A DNA stretch of 64,000 bases, taken from contig NZ_FRCC01000003.1 of assembly GCF_900142775.1 (NCBI RefSeq), positions 372,001-436,000 on the forward strand. Direction: 5' to 3'. Both the position numbers and the translations under genes were made by a program. Numbering within the stretch: position 1 is the first letter of the stretch; the number at the start of each line of letters is the position of its first letter. A model generated the notes under the pieces. It was not told the origin of the DNA. It saw only the letters and a program-made list of their open reading frames with translations, and did not search any database. This DNA is from Flavobacterium flevense. Lineage in GTDB: Bacteria > Bacteroidota > Bacteroidia > Flavobacteriales > Flavobacteriaceae. Below, one piece after another: positions 10,083-19,462 of the stretch.

Positions 10083-11057
10083 ATGAAAGAAAAAAACATT
10101 ATTAACTGGGGAATCATAGGACTTGGAAATATTGCACATCTGTTTGCAAAAGAATTACAATTAGTACCAGGAGCCCAACTCGTAGCAGTAGCTTCCAGAA
10201 GCAAAGATAATGCGGAGGCTTTTGCAAAAACCTACCAATGCCCAAAAGCTTATGATTCTTACGAAGCTATTTTAAATGATGACACTATTGATATTCTTTA
10301 TATCGCTACTCCTCATGATTCTCATGCGGAATTAACCCTAAAAGCATTAGAAAAAAACAAGCATGTATTGTGCGAAAAACCAATTGCATTAAGGTATGAG
10401 GATGCCGAAAAAATGATTGCTGCTGCTGTAAAATACAATAAATTTTTCATGGAAGCTTTCTGGACCAGATTCAATCCTTCTTTCAGAGCGGCTTTCACCA
10501 AAATAAAACAGGGGGAAATTGGCACTATTCGCTACATCAATGCTGATTTTGCTTTCTATGCCGAAGAAAAAGAAGGAAGCAGAATGTATGATTTAAAAGC
10601 TGGTGGCGGTTCCTTAATGGATATTGGGGTTTACCCGCTATTTCTTGCTTACACCTTATTGGGAATTCCGGAAAGTATTTATGCAAAATCCATTTTTCAT
10701 TCCTCTGGAGTAGATACACAAACCACGATGATGTTACAGTACAAAGAAGCACAAGCGGTATTATATTCGGGTATTTCACACACTTCTAATGTGGAAGCTA
10801 CCATAAGCGGAACTAAAGGCCGAATTAATCTGAATACTATGTGGCACATGGCTGAATCTTATACGCTGATAAAAGAGGACACCAAAACTATTTTTGAATT
10901 CCCAACCCAGGAAATGGGATACATTTATGAAATTGAAGAGTGTCATGAATGTATTCGAAATAACGCTACCCAAAGTACCTTGTGGTCACATAAAAACAGT
11001 TTAGAGCTTATTCAAATCGTTGAAGAAGTAAAAAACCAAATAGGATTGAAATTCTAA
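10083..11057 (+). CDS. Gfo/Idh/MocA family NAD(P)-dependent oxidoreductase
   Basis: The 324-residue protein starts with a Rossmann fold (IIGLGNIAHLFAKEL, a GxGxxA/G variant) and carries the family's EKP motif in CEKPIALRYEDAEKM, where the Lys is catalytic. The C-terminal alpha/beta domain includes GGGSLMDIGVYP, a signature of dehydrogenases acting on sugars, dihydrodiols or inositols. Size is typical. It is predicted to oxidise or reduce a cyclic polyol or sugar with NAD(P). A start at 10083 follows an A-rich leader. The next gene, yifB, begins 50 bases later on the same strand, so read-through is possible, but a functional link is not evident. Confidence 0.9.
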   Translation: MKEKNIINWGIIGLGNIAHLFAKELQLVPGAQLVAVASRSKDNAEAFAKTYQCPKAYDSYEAILNDDTIDILYIATPHDSHAELTLKALEKNKHVLCEKPIALRYEDAEKMIAAAVKYNKFFMEAFWTRFNPSFRAAFTKIKQGEIGTIRYINADFAFYAEEKEGSRMYDLKAGGGSLMDIGVYPLFLAYTLLGIPESIYAKSIFHSSGVDTQTTMMLQYKEAQAVLYSGISHTSNVEATISGTKGRINLNTMWHMAESYTLIKEDTKTIFEFPTQEMGYIYEIEECHECIRNNATQSTLWSHKNSLELIQIVEEVKNQIGLKF

Positions 11058-11107
11058 TTTTTGCAAGAAAGAGTTTAAGCTCATGTAATAATTTATAAAA
11101 CCTTTTT

Positions 11108-12643
11108 ATGTTAGTAAAAGTATTTGGAAGTGCCGTTTTTGGTGTAGAAGCAACTACCATCACCGTTGAAGTAAATATAGACAAAGGTGTGGGCTACCAT
11201 TTAGTGGGTTTGCCTGATAACGCAATCAAAGAAAGCAGTTATCGCATTGCAGCAGCCTTAAAAAACAATGGTTATATGTTGCCGGGCAAAAAAATAACCA
11301 TTAATATGGCTCCCGCCGATTTACGCAAAGAAGGTTCTGCATACGACTTAACTCTCGCATTAGGCATTCTCGTTGCTTCGGGACAAATTAAGGGAGACGA
11401 AATTGACAAATACATTATCATGGGCGAATTATCCTTAGACGGAAGTCTGCAGCCTATTCGTGGTGCTTTACCTATCGCCATTAAAGCCAAAGAAGAAGGT
11501 TTTAAAGGTTTTTTTCTTCCAAAGCAAAATGTAAAAGAAGCCGCTATTGTCAAGGATTTAAATGTGTATGGGATTGAAAATGTACAGGAAATAATTGATT
11601 TCTTCGAAGGAAACGGCAATTTAGAACCCACACATATTGATACCCGCGCCGAATTTTACAAAGATTTGGATTTTCCTGAATTTGATTTTTCAGATGTAAA
11701 AGGTCAGGAAAGCATTAAAAGATGTATGGAAATTGCTGCTGCCGGCGGACATAATATTATTTTAATTGGTCCTCCGGGAGCAGGAAAAACCATGCTGGCA
11801 AAGCGTTTACCCAGTATTCTTCCGCCAATGACTTTACACGAAGCATTAGAAACTACTAAAATTCATAGTGTAGCGGGAAAATTAAAAGAAGTGGGATTAA
11901 TGAATCAACGACCTTTCAGATCTCCACATCACACGATTTCTAACGTAGCCCTTGTTGGCGGCGGCAGTTATCCGCAGCCTGGCGAAATTTCGATGGCGCA
12001 TAATGGCGTTTTATTCCTGGATGAATTACCGGAGTTTAAACGGGATGTTCTTGAAGTTATGCGTCAGCCGCTTGAAGATCGGGAAGTAACGATTTCCAGA
12101 GCCAAATTTACGGTAACTTATCCTTCCTCATTCATGCTTGTTGCCAGTATGAATCCTAGTCCCAGCGGATTTTTTAATGATCCTAATGCTGCTCAAACCG
12201 CTTCGCCTTATGAAATGCAACGCTATCTGAGTAAGATTTCGGGACCTTTACTAGACCGAATTGATATTCATATTGAAGTAACGCCAGTTCCTTTCGAAAA
12301 ACTATCTGATAATCAAAAAGCTGAAAGCAGTATGACCATTCGGAAAAGAGTAACGGCAGCGCGCGAAATTCAATCAGAGCGATTCGAAAAAATGAACAAC
12401 ATTCATTACAATGCTCAAATGAATACCAAGCATATTCGGGAATATTGTGTTTTAAATGAAGAATCCAAATCATTACTAAAAACCGCTATGGAACGCTTGA
12501 ATCTTTCCGCCCGGGCTTATGACAGGATTTTGAAAGTAGCCCGCACCATAGCCGATTTAGAAGCTTCCGAAGAAGTAATTTCGAATCATATTGCCGAAGC
12601 TATTCAGTATAGAAGTCTGGATAGAGATGGGTGGTTGGGATAG
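11108..12643 (+). CDS. yifB: YifB/ComM family Mg-chelatase-like AAA+ ATPase
   Basis: A 511-residue protein with the usual three parts: an N-terminal ChlI-like domain ([24 protein letters not shown]), an AAA+ module with Walker [11 protein letters not shown] and Walker [11 protein letters not shown], and a C-terminal Mg-chelatase domain ([18 protein letters not shown]). Homologues (ComM) are hexameric helicases that extend branch migration during natural transformation. Length is standard and motifs are intact. It is followed at once by REP-like repeats. Whether this organism is competent is not shown by the sequence. Confidence 0.93.
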   Translation: MLVKVFGSAVFGVEATTITVEVNIDKGVGYHLVGLPDNAIKESSYRIAAALKNNGYMLPGKKITINMAPADLRKEGSAYDLTLALGILVASGQIKGDEIDKYIIMGELSLDGSLQPIRGALPIAIKAKEEGFKGFFLPKQNVKEAAIVKDLNVYGIENVQEIIDFFEGNGNLEPTHIDTRAEFYKDLDFPEFDFSDVKGQESIKRCMEIAAAGGHNIILIGPPGAGKTMLAKRLPSILPPMTLHEALETTKIHSVAGKLKEVGLMNQRPFRSPHHTISNVALVGGGSYPQPGEISMAHNGVLFLDELPEFKRDVLEVMRQPLEDREVTISRAKFTVTYPSSFMLVASMNPSPSGFFNDPNAAQTASPYEMQRYLSKISGPLLDRIDIHIEVTPVPFEKLSDNQKAESSMTIRKRVTAAREIQSERFEKMNNIHYNAQMNTKHIREYCVLNEESKSLLKTAMERLNLSARAYDRILKVARTIADLEASEEVISNHIAEAIQYRSLDRDGWLG

Positions 12644-12650
12644 ATTTTAC

Positions 12651-12691
12651 GCTCCGCAATCCCGAAAACTTCGGGATCGACTTTGCTGATG
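12651..12691. repeat. REP-like palindromic unit A
   Basis: GCTCCGCA is followed by a perfect hairpin ATCCCGAA-aac-TTCGGGAT (12659-12677) and by GACTTTG-TGATGTG. The same outer words GCTCCGCA and (G)AGGATG(T/C)G bracket the other units around the RAYT gene. A further small hairpin GCGGTT-ttt-AACCGC follows at 12698-12712. Confidence 0.8.
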
Positions 12692-12725
12692 TGATTTGCG
12701 GTTTTTAACCGCTGTAATTTTATTT

Positions 12726-12780
12726 TATGTCAGTCACAGACTGACATACGCATCCTCAAAGTCAGAGACTTTGCGGAGCA
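12726..12780. repeat. REP-like palindromic units B (two adjoining hairpins)
   Basis: First hairpin TATGTCAGTC-aca-GACTGACATA (12726-12748) has perfect 10-bp arms. It is followed by GCATCCTC and a second hairpin AAAGTC-aga-GACTTT (12758-12772), ending in GCGGAGCA, the reverse complement of the outer word of unit A. The inverted arrangement resembles a BIME. Confidence 0.8.
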
Positions 12781-12833
12781 TGAATTTATAATAAGAAACG
12801 CTCTCAATACATTTTATTGAAAAAAATTTTCTA

Positions 12834-12897
12834 AGCTCCGCAATCCCGAAGCTTTCAGGACTGACTTTGAGGATGTGATTTTCAGTCTCTGACTGAA
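12834..12897. repeat. REP-like unit C directly before the RAYT gene
   Basis: GCTCCGCAATCCCGAA with a partly decayed hairpin, then GACTTTGAGGATGTGA and a perfect TTCAGTC-tct-GACTGAA hairpin (12881-12897). It ends 16 bases before the transposase start codon, so it could also be the enzyme's own recognition site or a control element. Confidence 0.75.
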
Positions 12898-12913
12898 CTT
12901 TAAAAAAAACTAA

Positions 12914-13519
12914 ATGAAAGAAAAAGAAGGATATCTAATTCGAGATCAATCTAAAGCTCATTTTATAACCGCCACAGTTGTGGACTGGGTTGATGTTTTT
13001 TCCAGAAAAACGTACAAAGATTGCATCATTGAAAGTCTGGACTTTTGTGTCAAAAACAAAGGAATGATTTTGTACGGATTTGTAATTATGTCGAATCACA
13101 TTCATTTAATCATTCAATCAGAAAATGGTAAACTATCCGATTTGATTCGGGATTTCAAGAAGTTTACGGCAAAATCCATTTTGAATAAAATAGAAACAGA
13201 ACCAGAAAGCAGAGCCGACTGGATGCTAAAACGTTTCGAATTTGCTTGTAAAAGTCATAATCGAAATGAAAAATATCAATTTTGGCAGTATGGAAATCAT
13301 CCTGAAGAAATTTTCTCAGAAAAGTTCTTTTGGTCGAAATTAGATTATATTCATTTGAATCCTGTTCGGTCAGGAATTGTTTCAAAAGCTTCTCATTATA
13401 CTTATTCCAGTGCTTCTAATTATGTTGATGACAATGGAATTATAACAATCACAAAAGTAGATAATCCGGTAATAGATGTTTTGAAACCTCAATCGATAAG
13501 TACAATTTATAATTGGTAA
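12914..13519 (+). CDS. REP-associated tyrosine transposase (RAYT, Y1/HUH)
   Basis: The 201-residue protein is a single Y1_Tnp domain. It has the HUH metal motif in MSNHIHLI, a conserved KKFTAKSI helix, a WQYGNHPEE segment, and LDYIHLNPVRSGIV with the family's conserved Tyr. RAYTs are IS200/IS605-related single-strand nucleases, usually single-copy and domesticated, that recognise REP hairpins and are thought to spread or process them. The gene is complete and lies between clusters of palindromes sharing the same outer words on both sides, which is the classic RAYT-REP arrangement. No IS ends or companion tnpB are present, so it is not an ordinary insertion sequence. Confidence 0.92.
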   Translation: MKEKEGYLIRDQSKAHFITATVVDWVDVFSRKTYKDCIIESLDFCVKNKGMILYGFVIMSNHIHLIIQSENGKLSDLIRDFKKFTAKSILNKIETEPESRADWMLKRFEFACKSHNRNEKYQFWQYGNHPEEIFSEKFFWSKLDYIHLNPVRSGIVSKASHYTYSSASNYVDDNGIITITKVDNPVIDVLKPQSISTIYNW

Positions 13520-13520
13520 A

Positions 13521-13714
13521 GAAGGTCCGAGACCTTTTATCACATCCTAAAAGTCAGAGACTTTACGGAGCACGATTTCTTTAAGTTGTAATATTCGCTT
13601 TCGGGACTGACTTTGAGGATGCGTTCGTCAGTATGTGATTGACTAAAATATAGATCCAAAATAAAGTCACTTGGAAACCGAAAATAACAACTTCAAGTCG
13701 GTTCAAAAAACAAT
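13521..13714. repeat. Tandem REP-containing repeat, copy 1 (about 194 bp)
   Basis: Begins GAAGGTC-cgag-GACCTTTT, contains CACATCC, an AAAGTC hairpin with a mutated GCGGAGC end, a shortened CCCGAA palindrome, GACTTTGAGGATGCG, CGTCAGT and TATAGATC, and closes with CAAGTCGGTTCAAAA. It is more decayed than copy 2. Confidence 0.85.
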
Positions 13715-13917
13715 GAAGGTCAGAGACCTTTTGTCACATCCTCAAAGTCGGAGACTTTGCGGAGCACGATTTCTTTAACTTGTAATATTCGCTCCGCAAT
13801 CCCGAAAGTTTCGGGACTGACTTTGAGGATGCGTTCGTCAGTCTGTGACTGACTAAAATATAGATCTAAAATAAAGTAATTTGGAAATAACAACTTCAAA
13901 GTCGGTTCAAAAACAAT
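13715..13917. repeat. Tandem REP-containing repeat, copy 2 (about 203 bp)
   Basis: Same order of words as copy 1, with intact GCTCCGCAATCCCGAAAG hairpin, GTCAGTC-tgt-GACTGAC hairpin and TATAGATCTAAAATAAAG tail. High similarity to copy 1 indicates a tandem duplication or REP-driven amplification. Confidence 0.85.
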
Positions 13918-13990
13918 GAAGGTCAGAGACCTTTTGTCACATCCTCAAAGTCAGTCCCGAAAGCTTCGGGATTGCGGAGCATAGATTGCG
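13918..13990. repeat. Tandem REP-containing repeat, partial copy 3
   Basis: Repeats GAAGGTC-agaGACCTTTTGTC and CACATCCTCAAAGTCAG, then a perfect hairpin TCCCGAA-agc-TTCGGGA (13955-13971) and GCGGAGCA. It stops a few bases before the dsbD stop codon and could act as the dsbD terminator or mRNA 3' stabiliser. Confidence 0.8.
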
Positions 13991-13998
13991 GAACACGA

Positions 13999-16041
13999 TT
14001 ATTTAAACTTCGCTATTCCCTCTTTCAGCCAGTTGTAATATTCCTTAACACCCACATAACTAATTGTTGGTTTTTCCGGATTTAAACTGTTTCCTTCTAA
14101 ATCAGTCAATACATACAAAGGCTGTGTATTGGTTTTGTATTTAGAAATCATAAAATCAGTCCACTTATCCCCTATTGTTTCAATTTCTGAACCTGTTGTT
14201 GGGGAAATAAACTGCTGTGCTTTTGGCAATTCTCTCTTGTCATCCACATAAAGTGAAATTAGAACAATTTCGTTATTCAAAATAGGTAAAACGCTGGCGT
14301 CGGACCATACATTGTTTTCCATCTTTCTACAATTCACACAAGCATAACCTGTAAAATCAAGCATGATGGGTTTATTTACTTTTCTGGCATAAGCCAAACC
14401 GGACTGATAATCTTCAAAAACAACTATCCCATGCGGACCTATTTTGGCCCCATCCGGTAAATCCGTTTTAGTATTGCCTCCGCCAGAACCACCTAATCCC
14501 ATTGGGCTTTCGCTGTATTGCATTGGTGGTGGAAAAGCACTGATTAACTTTAAAGGCGCTCCCCATAATCCCGGAATCAAATAAACAGTAAAAGTCAAAA
14601 CCAGCAATCCCATTCCTAGTCTTCCTACGGAAATATGGGTCAACGGACTGTCGTGTGGCAAGGTTATTTTTCCAAATAAATACAACGCTAAGGTTCCAAA
14701 AATAGCAATCCAAATAGCTAAAAAGACTTCTCTTTCTAAAATGTGTAATTGCAAAACCAAATCAGCATTCGATAAAAATTTAAAAGCCAAGGCCAGTTCT
14801 AAAAATCCTAAAAATACTTTTACGGTATTTAACCAGCCACCGGATTTTGGTAAGGAATTCAACCAACCCGGAAATAAAGCAAACAACATAAATGGTAAGG
14901 CTAAGGCCAATGAAAAACCAAACATTCCCACAATTGGAGCTATTCCACCATTAGATGCTGCTTCAACAAGCAACGTTCCTACGATAGGTCCTGTGCATGA
15001 AAATGAAACAATGGCTAAGGCCAAGGCCATAAAAAGAATGCCTACAATACCGCCTTTGTCAGCCTGATTATCGACTTTATTTGCCCAGGAATTGGGTAAC
15101 ATAATTTCGAAAGCTCCTAAAAAAGAAGCTGCAAAAACAAGGAGTAAAACAAAAAACAGTAAATTAAACCAAACATTTGTTGACAAAGCATTCAAGGCAT
15201 CGGCACCAAAAACCCCGGTAACAATTATTCCTAACAAAACATAAATTACAATAATGGAGACGCCATAAATAACAGCATTTCTAATTCCTTTAGCACGGGT
15301 TTTACTTTGTTTGGTAAAGAAACTTACTGTCATAGGAATCATAGGAAAAACACAAGGAGTCAGTAAGGCTGCAAATCCGGATAAAAAAGCAATAAAGAAA
15401 ATAGACCAGATACTTCTTGAAGGTGTTGCTACAGTTTCAGCTAAAGTTGTTTTTTCAACAGCTTCCACTACATTACTTTCACCAAGACTTGGTACAACCG
15501 AATCTGTTTTGATAGCATCAACACGTTTTTCATTTGTAACAGGAATAACTTCAATACTGTCCTTTTTTACGGGTGCAACAACTGCCGTTTTAACAGCAGG
15601 AATCTGAAAATAAAATTTCTTAGACTGATTGATACACACCTCTTTACACACCTGATAATTAAGTTCAACTTCAACCTTATTCAACTTTGAATTAGTCAAT
15701 TTAATTTCTTGCTGAATTTGAGCTTTTCCTTCAAAAAAAGTTTCGTTTACCTCAAAAATATCGTTGTAAGCCGTTCTGGTTTTACTCTCTTTGGCTTTGC
15801 CAATTAAATTAAAGTTTCCTTTTTGATTTTTAAAAACAACTTCCATTGCCAGCGGTCCTCCATCAGGAGTAAACTGCGAATACATATGCCAGTCTTTTTC
15901 AATTACACCACTAAAAGTCAACAAGAAAACACCTTCTGATTTTTGTTCGATTTTAGTAGTCCACTTAACTGGATCCAGAATTTGAGAATTTACATTGGTA
16001 AAAACCAAAAAAGCGGTGAGAATAAGTAATAGTTTTTTCAT
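13999..16041 (-). CDS. dsbD: Thiol:disulfide interchange protein DsbD (cytochrome c biogenesis family)
   Basis: A 680-residue inner-membrane protein. A signal peptide (to about residue 20) is followed by an N-terminal DsbD-alpha domain with the Cys pair in VCKEVCIN, then eight or so membrane helices with LLTPCVFPMIPMT and SFSCTGPIVG carrying the transmembrane cysteines, and a C-terminal thioredoxin domain with Cys568-Val-Asn-Cys571. It carries electrons from cytosolic thioredoxin to periplasmic thiol partners. All three expected cysteine pairs are present. The start codon shares one base with the tilS stop, so it is translated from the pabB-tilS-dsbD transcript. The coding end abuts the REP cluster. 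Confidence 0.95.
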   Translation of the reverse strand: MKKLLLILTAFLVFTNVNSQILDPVKWTTKIEQKSEGVFLLTFSGVIEKDWHMYSQFTPDGGPLAMEVVFKNQKGNFNLIGKAKESKTRTAYNDIFEVNETFFEGKAQIQQEIKLTNSKLNKVEVELNYQVCKEVCINQSKKFYFQIPAVKTAVVAPVKKDSIEVIPVTNEKRVDAIKTDSVVPSLGESNVVEAVEKTTLAETVATPSRSIWSIFFIAFLSGFAALLTPCVFPMIPMTVSFFTKQSKTRAKGIRNAVIYGVSIIVIYVLLGIIVTGVFGADALNALSTNVWFNLLFFVLLLVFAASFLGAFEIMLPNSWANKVDNQADKGGIVGILFMALALAIVSFSCTGPIVGTLLVEAASNGGIAPIVGMFGFSLALALPFMLFALFPGWLNSLPKSGGWLNTVKVFLGFLELALAFKFLSNADLVLQLHILEREVFLAIWIAIFGTLALYLFGKITLPHDSPLTHISVGRLGMGLLVLTFTVYLIPGLWGAPLKLISAFPPPMQYSESPMGLGGSGGGNTKTDLPDGAKIGPHGIVVFEDYQSGLAYARKVNKPIMLDFTGYACVNCRKMENNVWSDASVLPILNNEIVLISLYVDDKRELPKAQQFISPTTGSEIETIGDKWTDFMISKYKTNTQPLYVLTDLEGNSLNPEKPTISYVGVKEYYNWLKEGIAKFK

Positions 16042-17351
16042 TATTGCAATGCTATTTTTAATATATTTTGTGTGGAATTATCTGTTCTGAATCGCTCATC
16101 CTGCCGGATGCCAACCACCCATACAATTTGATTTCCGGACCATAAAACCCAGCAATTTTCTTTTTCTAATAAAGATAATTTTTCGTCTTTAAAAAGTTTG
16201 CTCAGTTTTTTAGACTTTCCATTCATCCCAAATGGCTGAAAAGAATCACCTTCCTCCCACTTTTTTAAAACCAATGGATAAACTAATTGGTCTTCGTCCA
16301 CAAATATAACTGAATTTGAAGCTCCTGAAATGTCGTCTACTTTGCAAAAAGCAAGATTTAAGGGAATATTAACTTCTCTAACATTTTTTTCTATATAATA
16401 AACCTGGGCTTCTTTCTCTAAAAGTATCGGACTTAAAATTAACTGCTCTCTGTCTTTTAGCAAACGATAATTGGGAGCAAAAACCTGTTTCCCTGATTGA
16501 CTTTCTACCAAGCCATAAATATCCTCCCAGGCTGTAAACCCAAATTCATGTAACCATTGATACAAATAGGATTTATAATTGGGCAGCCTTAGTAATTGTT
16601 TTAAATCGAAAACAATCGTTTCTTCATCTTCTTTTGCCACTTGCTGATACACCATAATACTGGCATCATCAACTAATTCCTGCGATTCTTTTAAATACGA
16701 CTGCGTTTTTTGAAAAGAATCCATAAACTGCGGATTCAGTTCTTTTAACAATGGTACTAAATGATGTCTGATTTTATTACGCAAATATTTATCGGAAGCG
16801 TTACTGCTGTCTTCACGCCACTGAATAGTATTCTCCTTAGCATATTGCTCAATTTCCACTCTTGTAAAAGGTAAAAGCGGACGAATTATTTTGTTATTCT
16901 GAGCCGGAATTCCAACTAAACCTTCTAATCCTGTTCCTCGACTCAGGTTAATCAAAAAGGTTTCTATGTTATCATCCGCATGATGTGCGGTAAGAATATA
17001 ATCGTAATTTTCGTTTACAAGCAATTCGTAAAACCAATTGTAACGCAATTCCCGGGCTGCAATTTGAGTCGAAAGTTTGTAATCATTCGCAAATGCTTCA
17101 GTATCAAACTGAGTTAAAAAAAGCGGAATTTCATTTGCGTCAGCATACTCCTGAATAAAATGCTGATCGTCAAAACTTTCTATTCCACGTAATTGGAAAT
17201 TACAGTGACACAAGTCAATAGAATAGTTTAATTGATGTAATAAATGAACCAAAACCATACTATCAATTCCGCCACTTACCGCCAACAACAATTTACTGTT
17301 TTCCAAAAAAGGAAAATTTTGATTCAGATGTATTTTGAGTTTTTCAAGCAT
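16041..17351 (-). CDS. tilS: tRNA(Ile)-lysidine synthase TilS
   Basis: A 436-residue protein with the N-type ATP pyrophosphatase loop SGGIDS (26-31), HCNFQLRG and LTAHHADDNIETFLINLSRGTG, all TilS signatures, and a C-terminal TilS domain with GMNGKSKKLSKLFKDEKL. It converts the wobble cytidine of tRNA-Ile(CAU) to lysidine, an essential step for reading AUA. Length is typical of Bacteroidetes TilS. It lies 18 bases after pabB and overlaps dsbD by one base, which shows tight coupling within this operon. Confidence 0.95.
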   Translation of the reverse strand: MLEKLKIHLNQNFPFLENSKLLLAVSGGIDSMVLVHLLHQLNYSIDLCHCNFQLRGIESFDDQHFIQEYADANEIPLFLTQFDTEAFANDYKLSTQIAARELRYNWFYELLVNENYDYILTAHHADDNIETFLINLSRGTGLEGLVGIPAQNNKIIRPLLPFTRVEIEQYAKENTIQWREDSSNASDKYLRNKIRHHLVPLLKELNPQFMDSFQKTQSYLKESQELVDDASIMVYQQVAKEDEETIVFDLKQLLRLPNYKSYLYQWLHEFGFTAWEDIYGLVESQSGKQVFAPNYRLLKDREQLILSPILLEKEAQVYYIEKNVREVNIPLNLAFCKVDDISGASNSVIFVDEDQLVYPLVLKKWEEGDSFQPFGMNGKSKKLSKLFKDEKLSLLEKENCWVLWSGNQIVWVVGIRQDERFRTDNSTQNILKIALQ

Positions 17352-17369
17352 GAATTAAAAATTTAGAAA

Positions 17370-18656
17370 TTATTTTAAAACTTCAAACATTGCTTTGGCT
17401 TTAAGCAAACATTCTTCGTATTCCTTTTCAGGAACTGAAAGTGAAGTAATGGCACTTCCTACCGAAAAAGACAAATACTGATTCTCCTGATTATACAGAA
17501 TGCTCCGGATAACAACATTAAAGTCAAAATCGCCCTCAGGTGTAAAATAACCTACTGCTCCACTATACAAACCTCTTTTCGTTTCTTCCAGTTCTTCAAT
17601 AATTTTCATTACCGAAATTTTAGGCGCACCCGTCATACTTCCCATCGGAAAAGTATGTTTTAAGGCATCAACAGCAGTATATTGCGTATCCAGTTTTGAA
17701 GTAATCGTTGATATCATCTGGTGCACTTGCAGAAACGAATAGATTCCACATAATTCTGTTACCTGCACCGACCCTTTTTGTGCTGTATGTGATAAATCAT
17801 TGCGAACCAAATCGGTTATCATGATATTTTCGGCACGTTCTTTAGCATCTGTGGCTAATTTATTTTTCGAATTTTCATCTTCAATTAGATCTGAAAATCG
17901 TTTAGCCGTTCCTTTGATGGGTTGAGAAATCAACAAATCGCCTTCTTTTTTTAAATAACGCTCCGGTGATGCAGACAATAAAAACTGTTTATGATTTTTA
18001 AAAAAAACAGCGAATGGCGGCTTTGAAATTTCATTCAGTTTTAAAAAAGTTTCAACAGGTTCAATATGTGCTTTTTCGGCATAGAATTCCATGCAAAAAT
18101 TAGCTTCATACAAATCACCATGATGAATGTGTTCCAGTATTTTAGATACTTTTTCACGATAGGCTTCCGCTGAAATTCGTTGTTGAATATTGATATCCAC
18201 CTTTAAGGTTTCAAAATCAGTTGCAACAGATTTAATTTCTTCCCAATCGGTTTCAAATTCATCTTCGCAAAAATGCAAATACCTGATTTCGATTTGGTTT
18301 CCTTTAGCCAGAAAAAGCTTTTTAGGCTGAAAGAAAAACAAATCCGGAAACTCCAAACCATCAAAATTAGCGGAACTTAAATTTTCAGTATCATTTTTTA
18401 AATCATAAGACAAATAACCAAAAATCCAGTCTCTGCTGCTTTGCTGATATTGTTTTAAATCTTCAAAAGCATTAAAATAATCGGTTTTTACAGCTGTAAA
18501 AGCATCAACAGCCAGAATCCAATCATAATTAGAATAGTCCTGCTCATACTGATTACTATCCATAAAAGTCACCTCTCTAAATTGTTGTGACCACAGTAAA
18601 AGCTGTTTTTTGAAATCAACGAGTTGCGTTATGTCTTGTATAAAAGATGTTCTCAA
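17370..18656 (-). CDS. pabB: Aminodeoxychorismate synthase component I (PabB)
   Basis: A 428-residue chorismate-binding enzyme. The C-terminal catalytic core has SQPIKGTAKR, TDLVRNDLS, the FPMGSMTGAPKISVMKII signature and GLYSGAVGYF. With a glutaminase partner it makes 4-amino-4-deoxychorismate for folate. The KG-TAKR version (Lys in place of the anthranilate-type PI[AR]GT) fits PabB rather than TrpE. No pabA or pabC is adjacent. It is the first gene of the pabB-tilS-dsbD unit; the start at 18656 is the first in-frame Met. Confidence 0.92.
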   Translation of the reverse strand: MRTSFIQDITQLVDFKKQLLLWSQQFREVTFMDSNQYEQDYSNYDWILAVDAFTAVKTDYFNAFEDLKQYQQSSRDWIFGYLSYDLKNDTENLSSANFDGLEFPDLFFFQPKKLFLAKGNQIEIRYLHFCEDEFETDWEEIKSVATDFETLKVDINIQQRISAEAYREKVSKILEHIHHGDLYEANFCMEFYAEKAHIEPVETFLKLNEISKPPFAVFFKNHKQFLLSASPERYLKKEGDLLISQPIKGTAKRFSDLIEDENSKNKLATDAKERAENIMITDLVRNDLSHTAQKGSVQVTELCGIYSFLQVHQMISTITSKLDTQYTAVDALKHTFPMGSMTGAPKISVMKIIEELEETKRGLYSGAVGYFTPEGDFDFNVVIRSILYNQENQYLSFSVGSAITSLSVPEKEYEECLLKAKAMFEVLK

Positions 18657-19015
18657 AGTAATTTTTTAAAAAAGTAAAATTACAACAAAAAGCGGACTTA
18701 TTTTATTAGTTAAACAGCTTAAAGTATCTGGTACAACAATTTGTTTATTGCAATAAAATCTAACTTCCGAAATAAATAAATTATCAAATTAACAATTTAA
18801 CGAATAATAATTACCCAATACAAGAAAAATCAATTCGATTTTTTGTAAATTTACTATAACATTAAAACAAGAGACTAGTTTCAACTTGTATTTACTGTTC
18901 AAGATTGCTGTGTTTTTTAATTTGCAACGGTTATTTAGGGAGAATTTATACGAAGGACGAAGGTGTCAACCGCAACAGATTTTTTTTTGATTGTTAACCC
19001 ATAAACCTATATATC
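18657..19015. other. AT-rich divergent intergenic region
   Basis: Separates leftward pabB from rightward doxX. No ORF with family features and no strong hairpin. Only imperfect promoter words are seen (for example TTAATTTG at 18917-18924), without a well-spaced -33 partner. Confidence 0.5.
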
Positions 19016-19396
19016 ATGAAAATCGCAACCCTTATTGTCCGTTCTTTATTAGGAATATTATTTCTCTACACATCCGTTAGTTATTTTTTGCACTTGAATC
19101 CTGAACCCGCTACAACAGGAGATTTTAAAGCATTTCAGGTGGGCTTAGTCGCTTCAACTTATTTGATTCCTTTAGCTAAAACACTTGAATTATTATGTGG
19201 GCTGTCCTTTGTAACCGGAAAATTTACCACCTTAGCTAATATTGTCATTTTCCCTGTAATCATCAATATTTTACTGATCAATTACTTTTTAACTCCCGAA
19301 AGCCTGCCAATTGCAATTGGTATTTTTGTGGCCAATATTTTTCTGATTTACAGCCACTGGGAAAATTATAAAGGATTATTTAAAATGAATGGTTAA
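19016..19396 (+). CDS. DoxX family small membrane protein
   Basis: A 126-residue protein with four predicted membrane helices: RSLLGILFLYTSVSYF at the start, a second around LIPLAKTLELLCGLSF, a third around FPVIINILLINYFL and a fourth around AIGIFVANIFLIY. The pattern and the small size match the DoxX/DoxD-like family, whose members are linked to oxidoreductase or thiosulfate/quinone functions but mostly lack a defined role. It stands alone with its own terminator. Confidence 0.75.
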   Translation: MKIATLIVRSLLGILFLYTSVSYFLHLNPEPATTGDFKAFQVGLVASTYLIPLAKTLELLCGLSFVTGKFTTLANIVIFPVIINILLINYFLTPESLPIAIGIFVANIFLIYSHWENYKGLFKMNG

Positions 19397-19408
19397 ATAT
19401 AAAAACAA

Positions 19409-19441
19409 GAAACCCGTCTCGTTAAGAATGAGACGGGTTTC
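19409..19441. terminator. Bidirectional Rho-independent terminator
   Basis: Perfect 12-bp arms GAAACCCGTCTC (19409-19420) and GAGACGGGTTTC (19430-19441) with a 9-base loop, between the convergent doxX and lpdA genes. Confidence 0.88.
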
Positions 19442-19462
19442 TGTATTATAAAAACGTATATT

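Noticed and set aside
13521..13990. Possible CRISPR array because of regularly repeated words
   Set aside because: The repeating units are about 194-203 bases and nearly identical through their full length, with REP hairpins inside; there are no short repeats with unique spacers and no cas genes.
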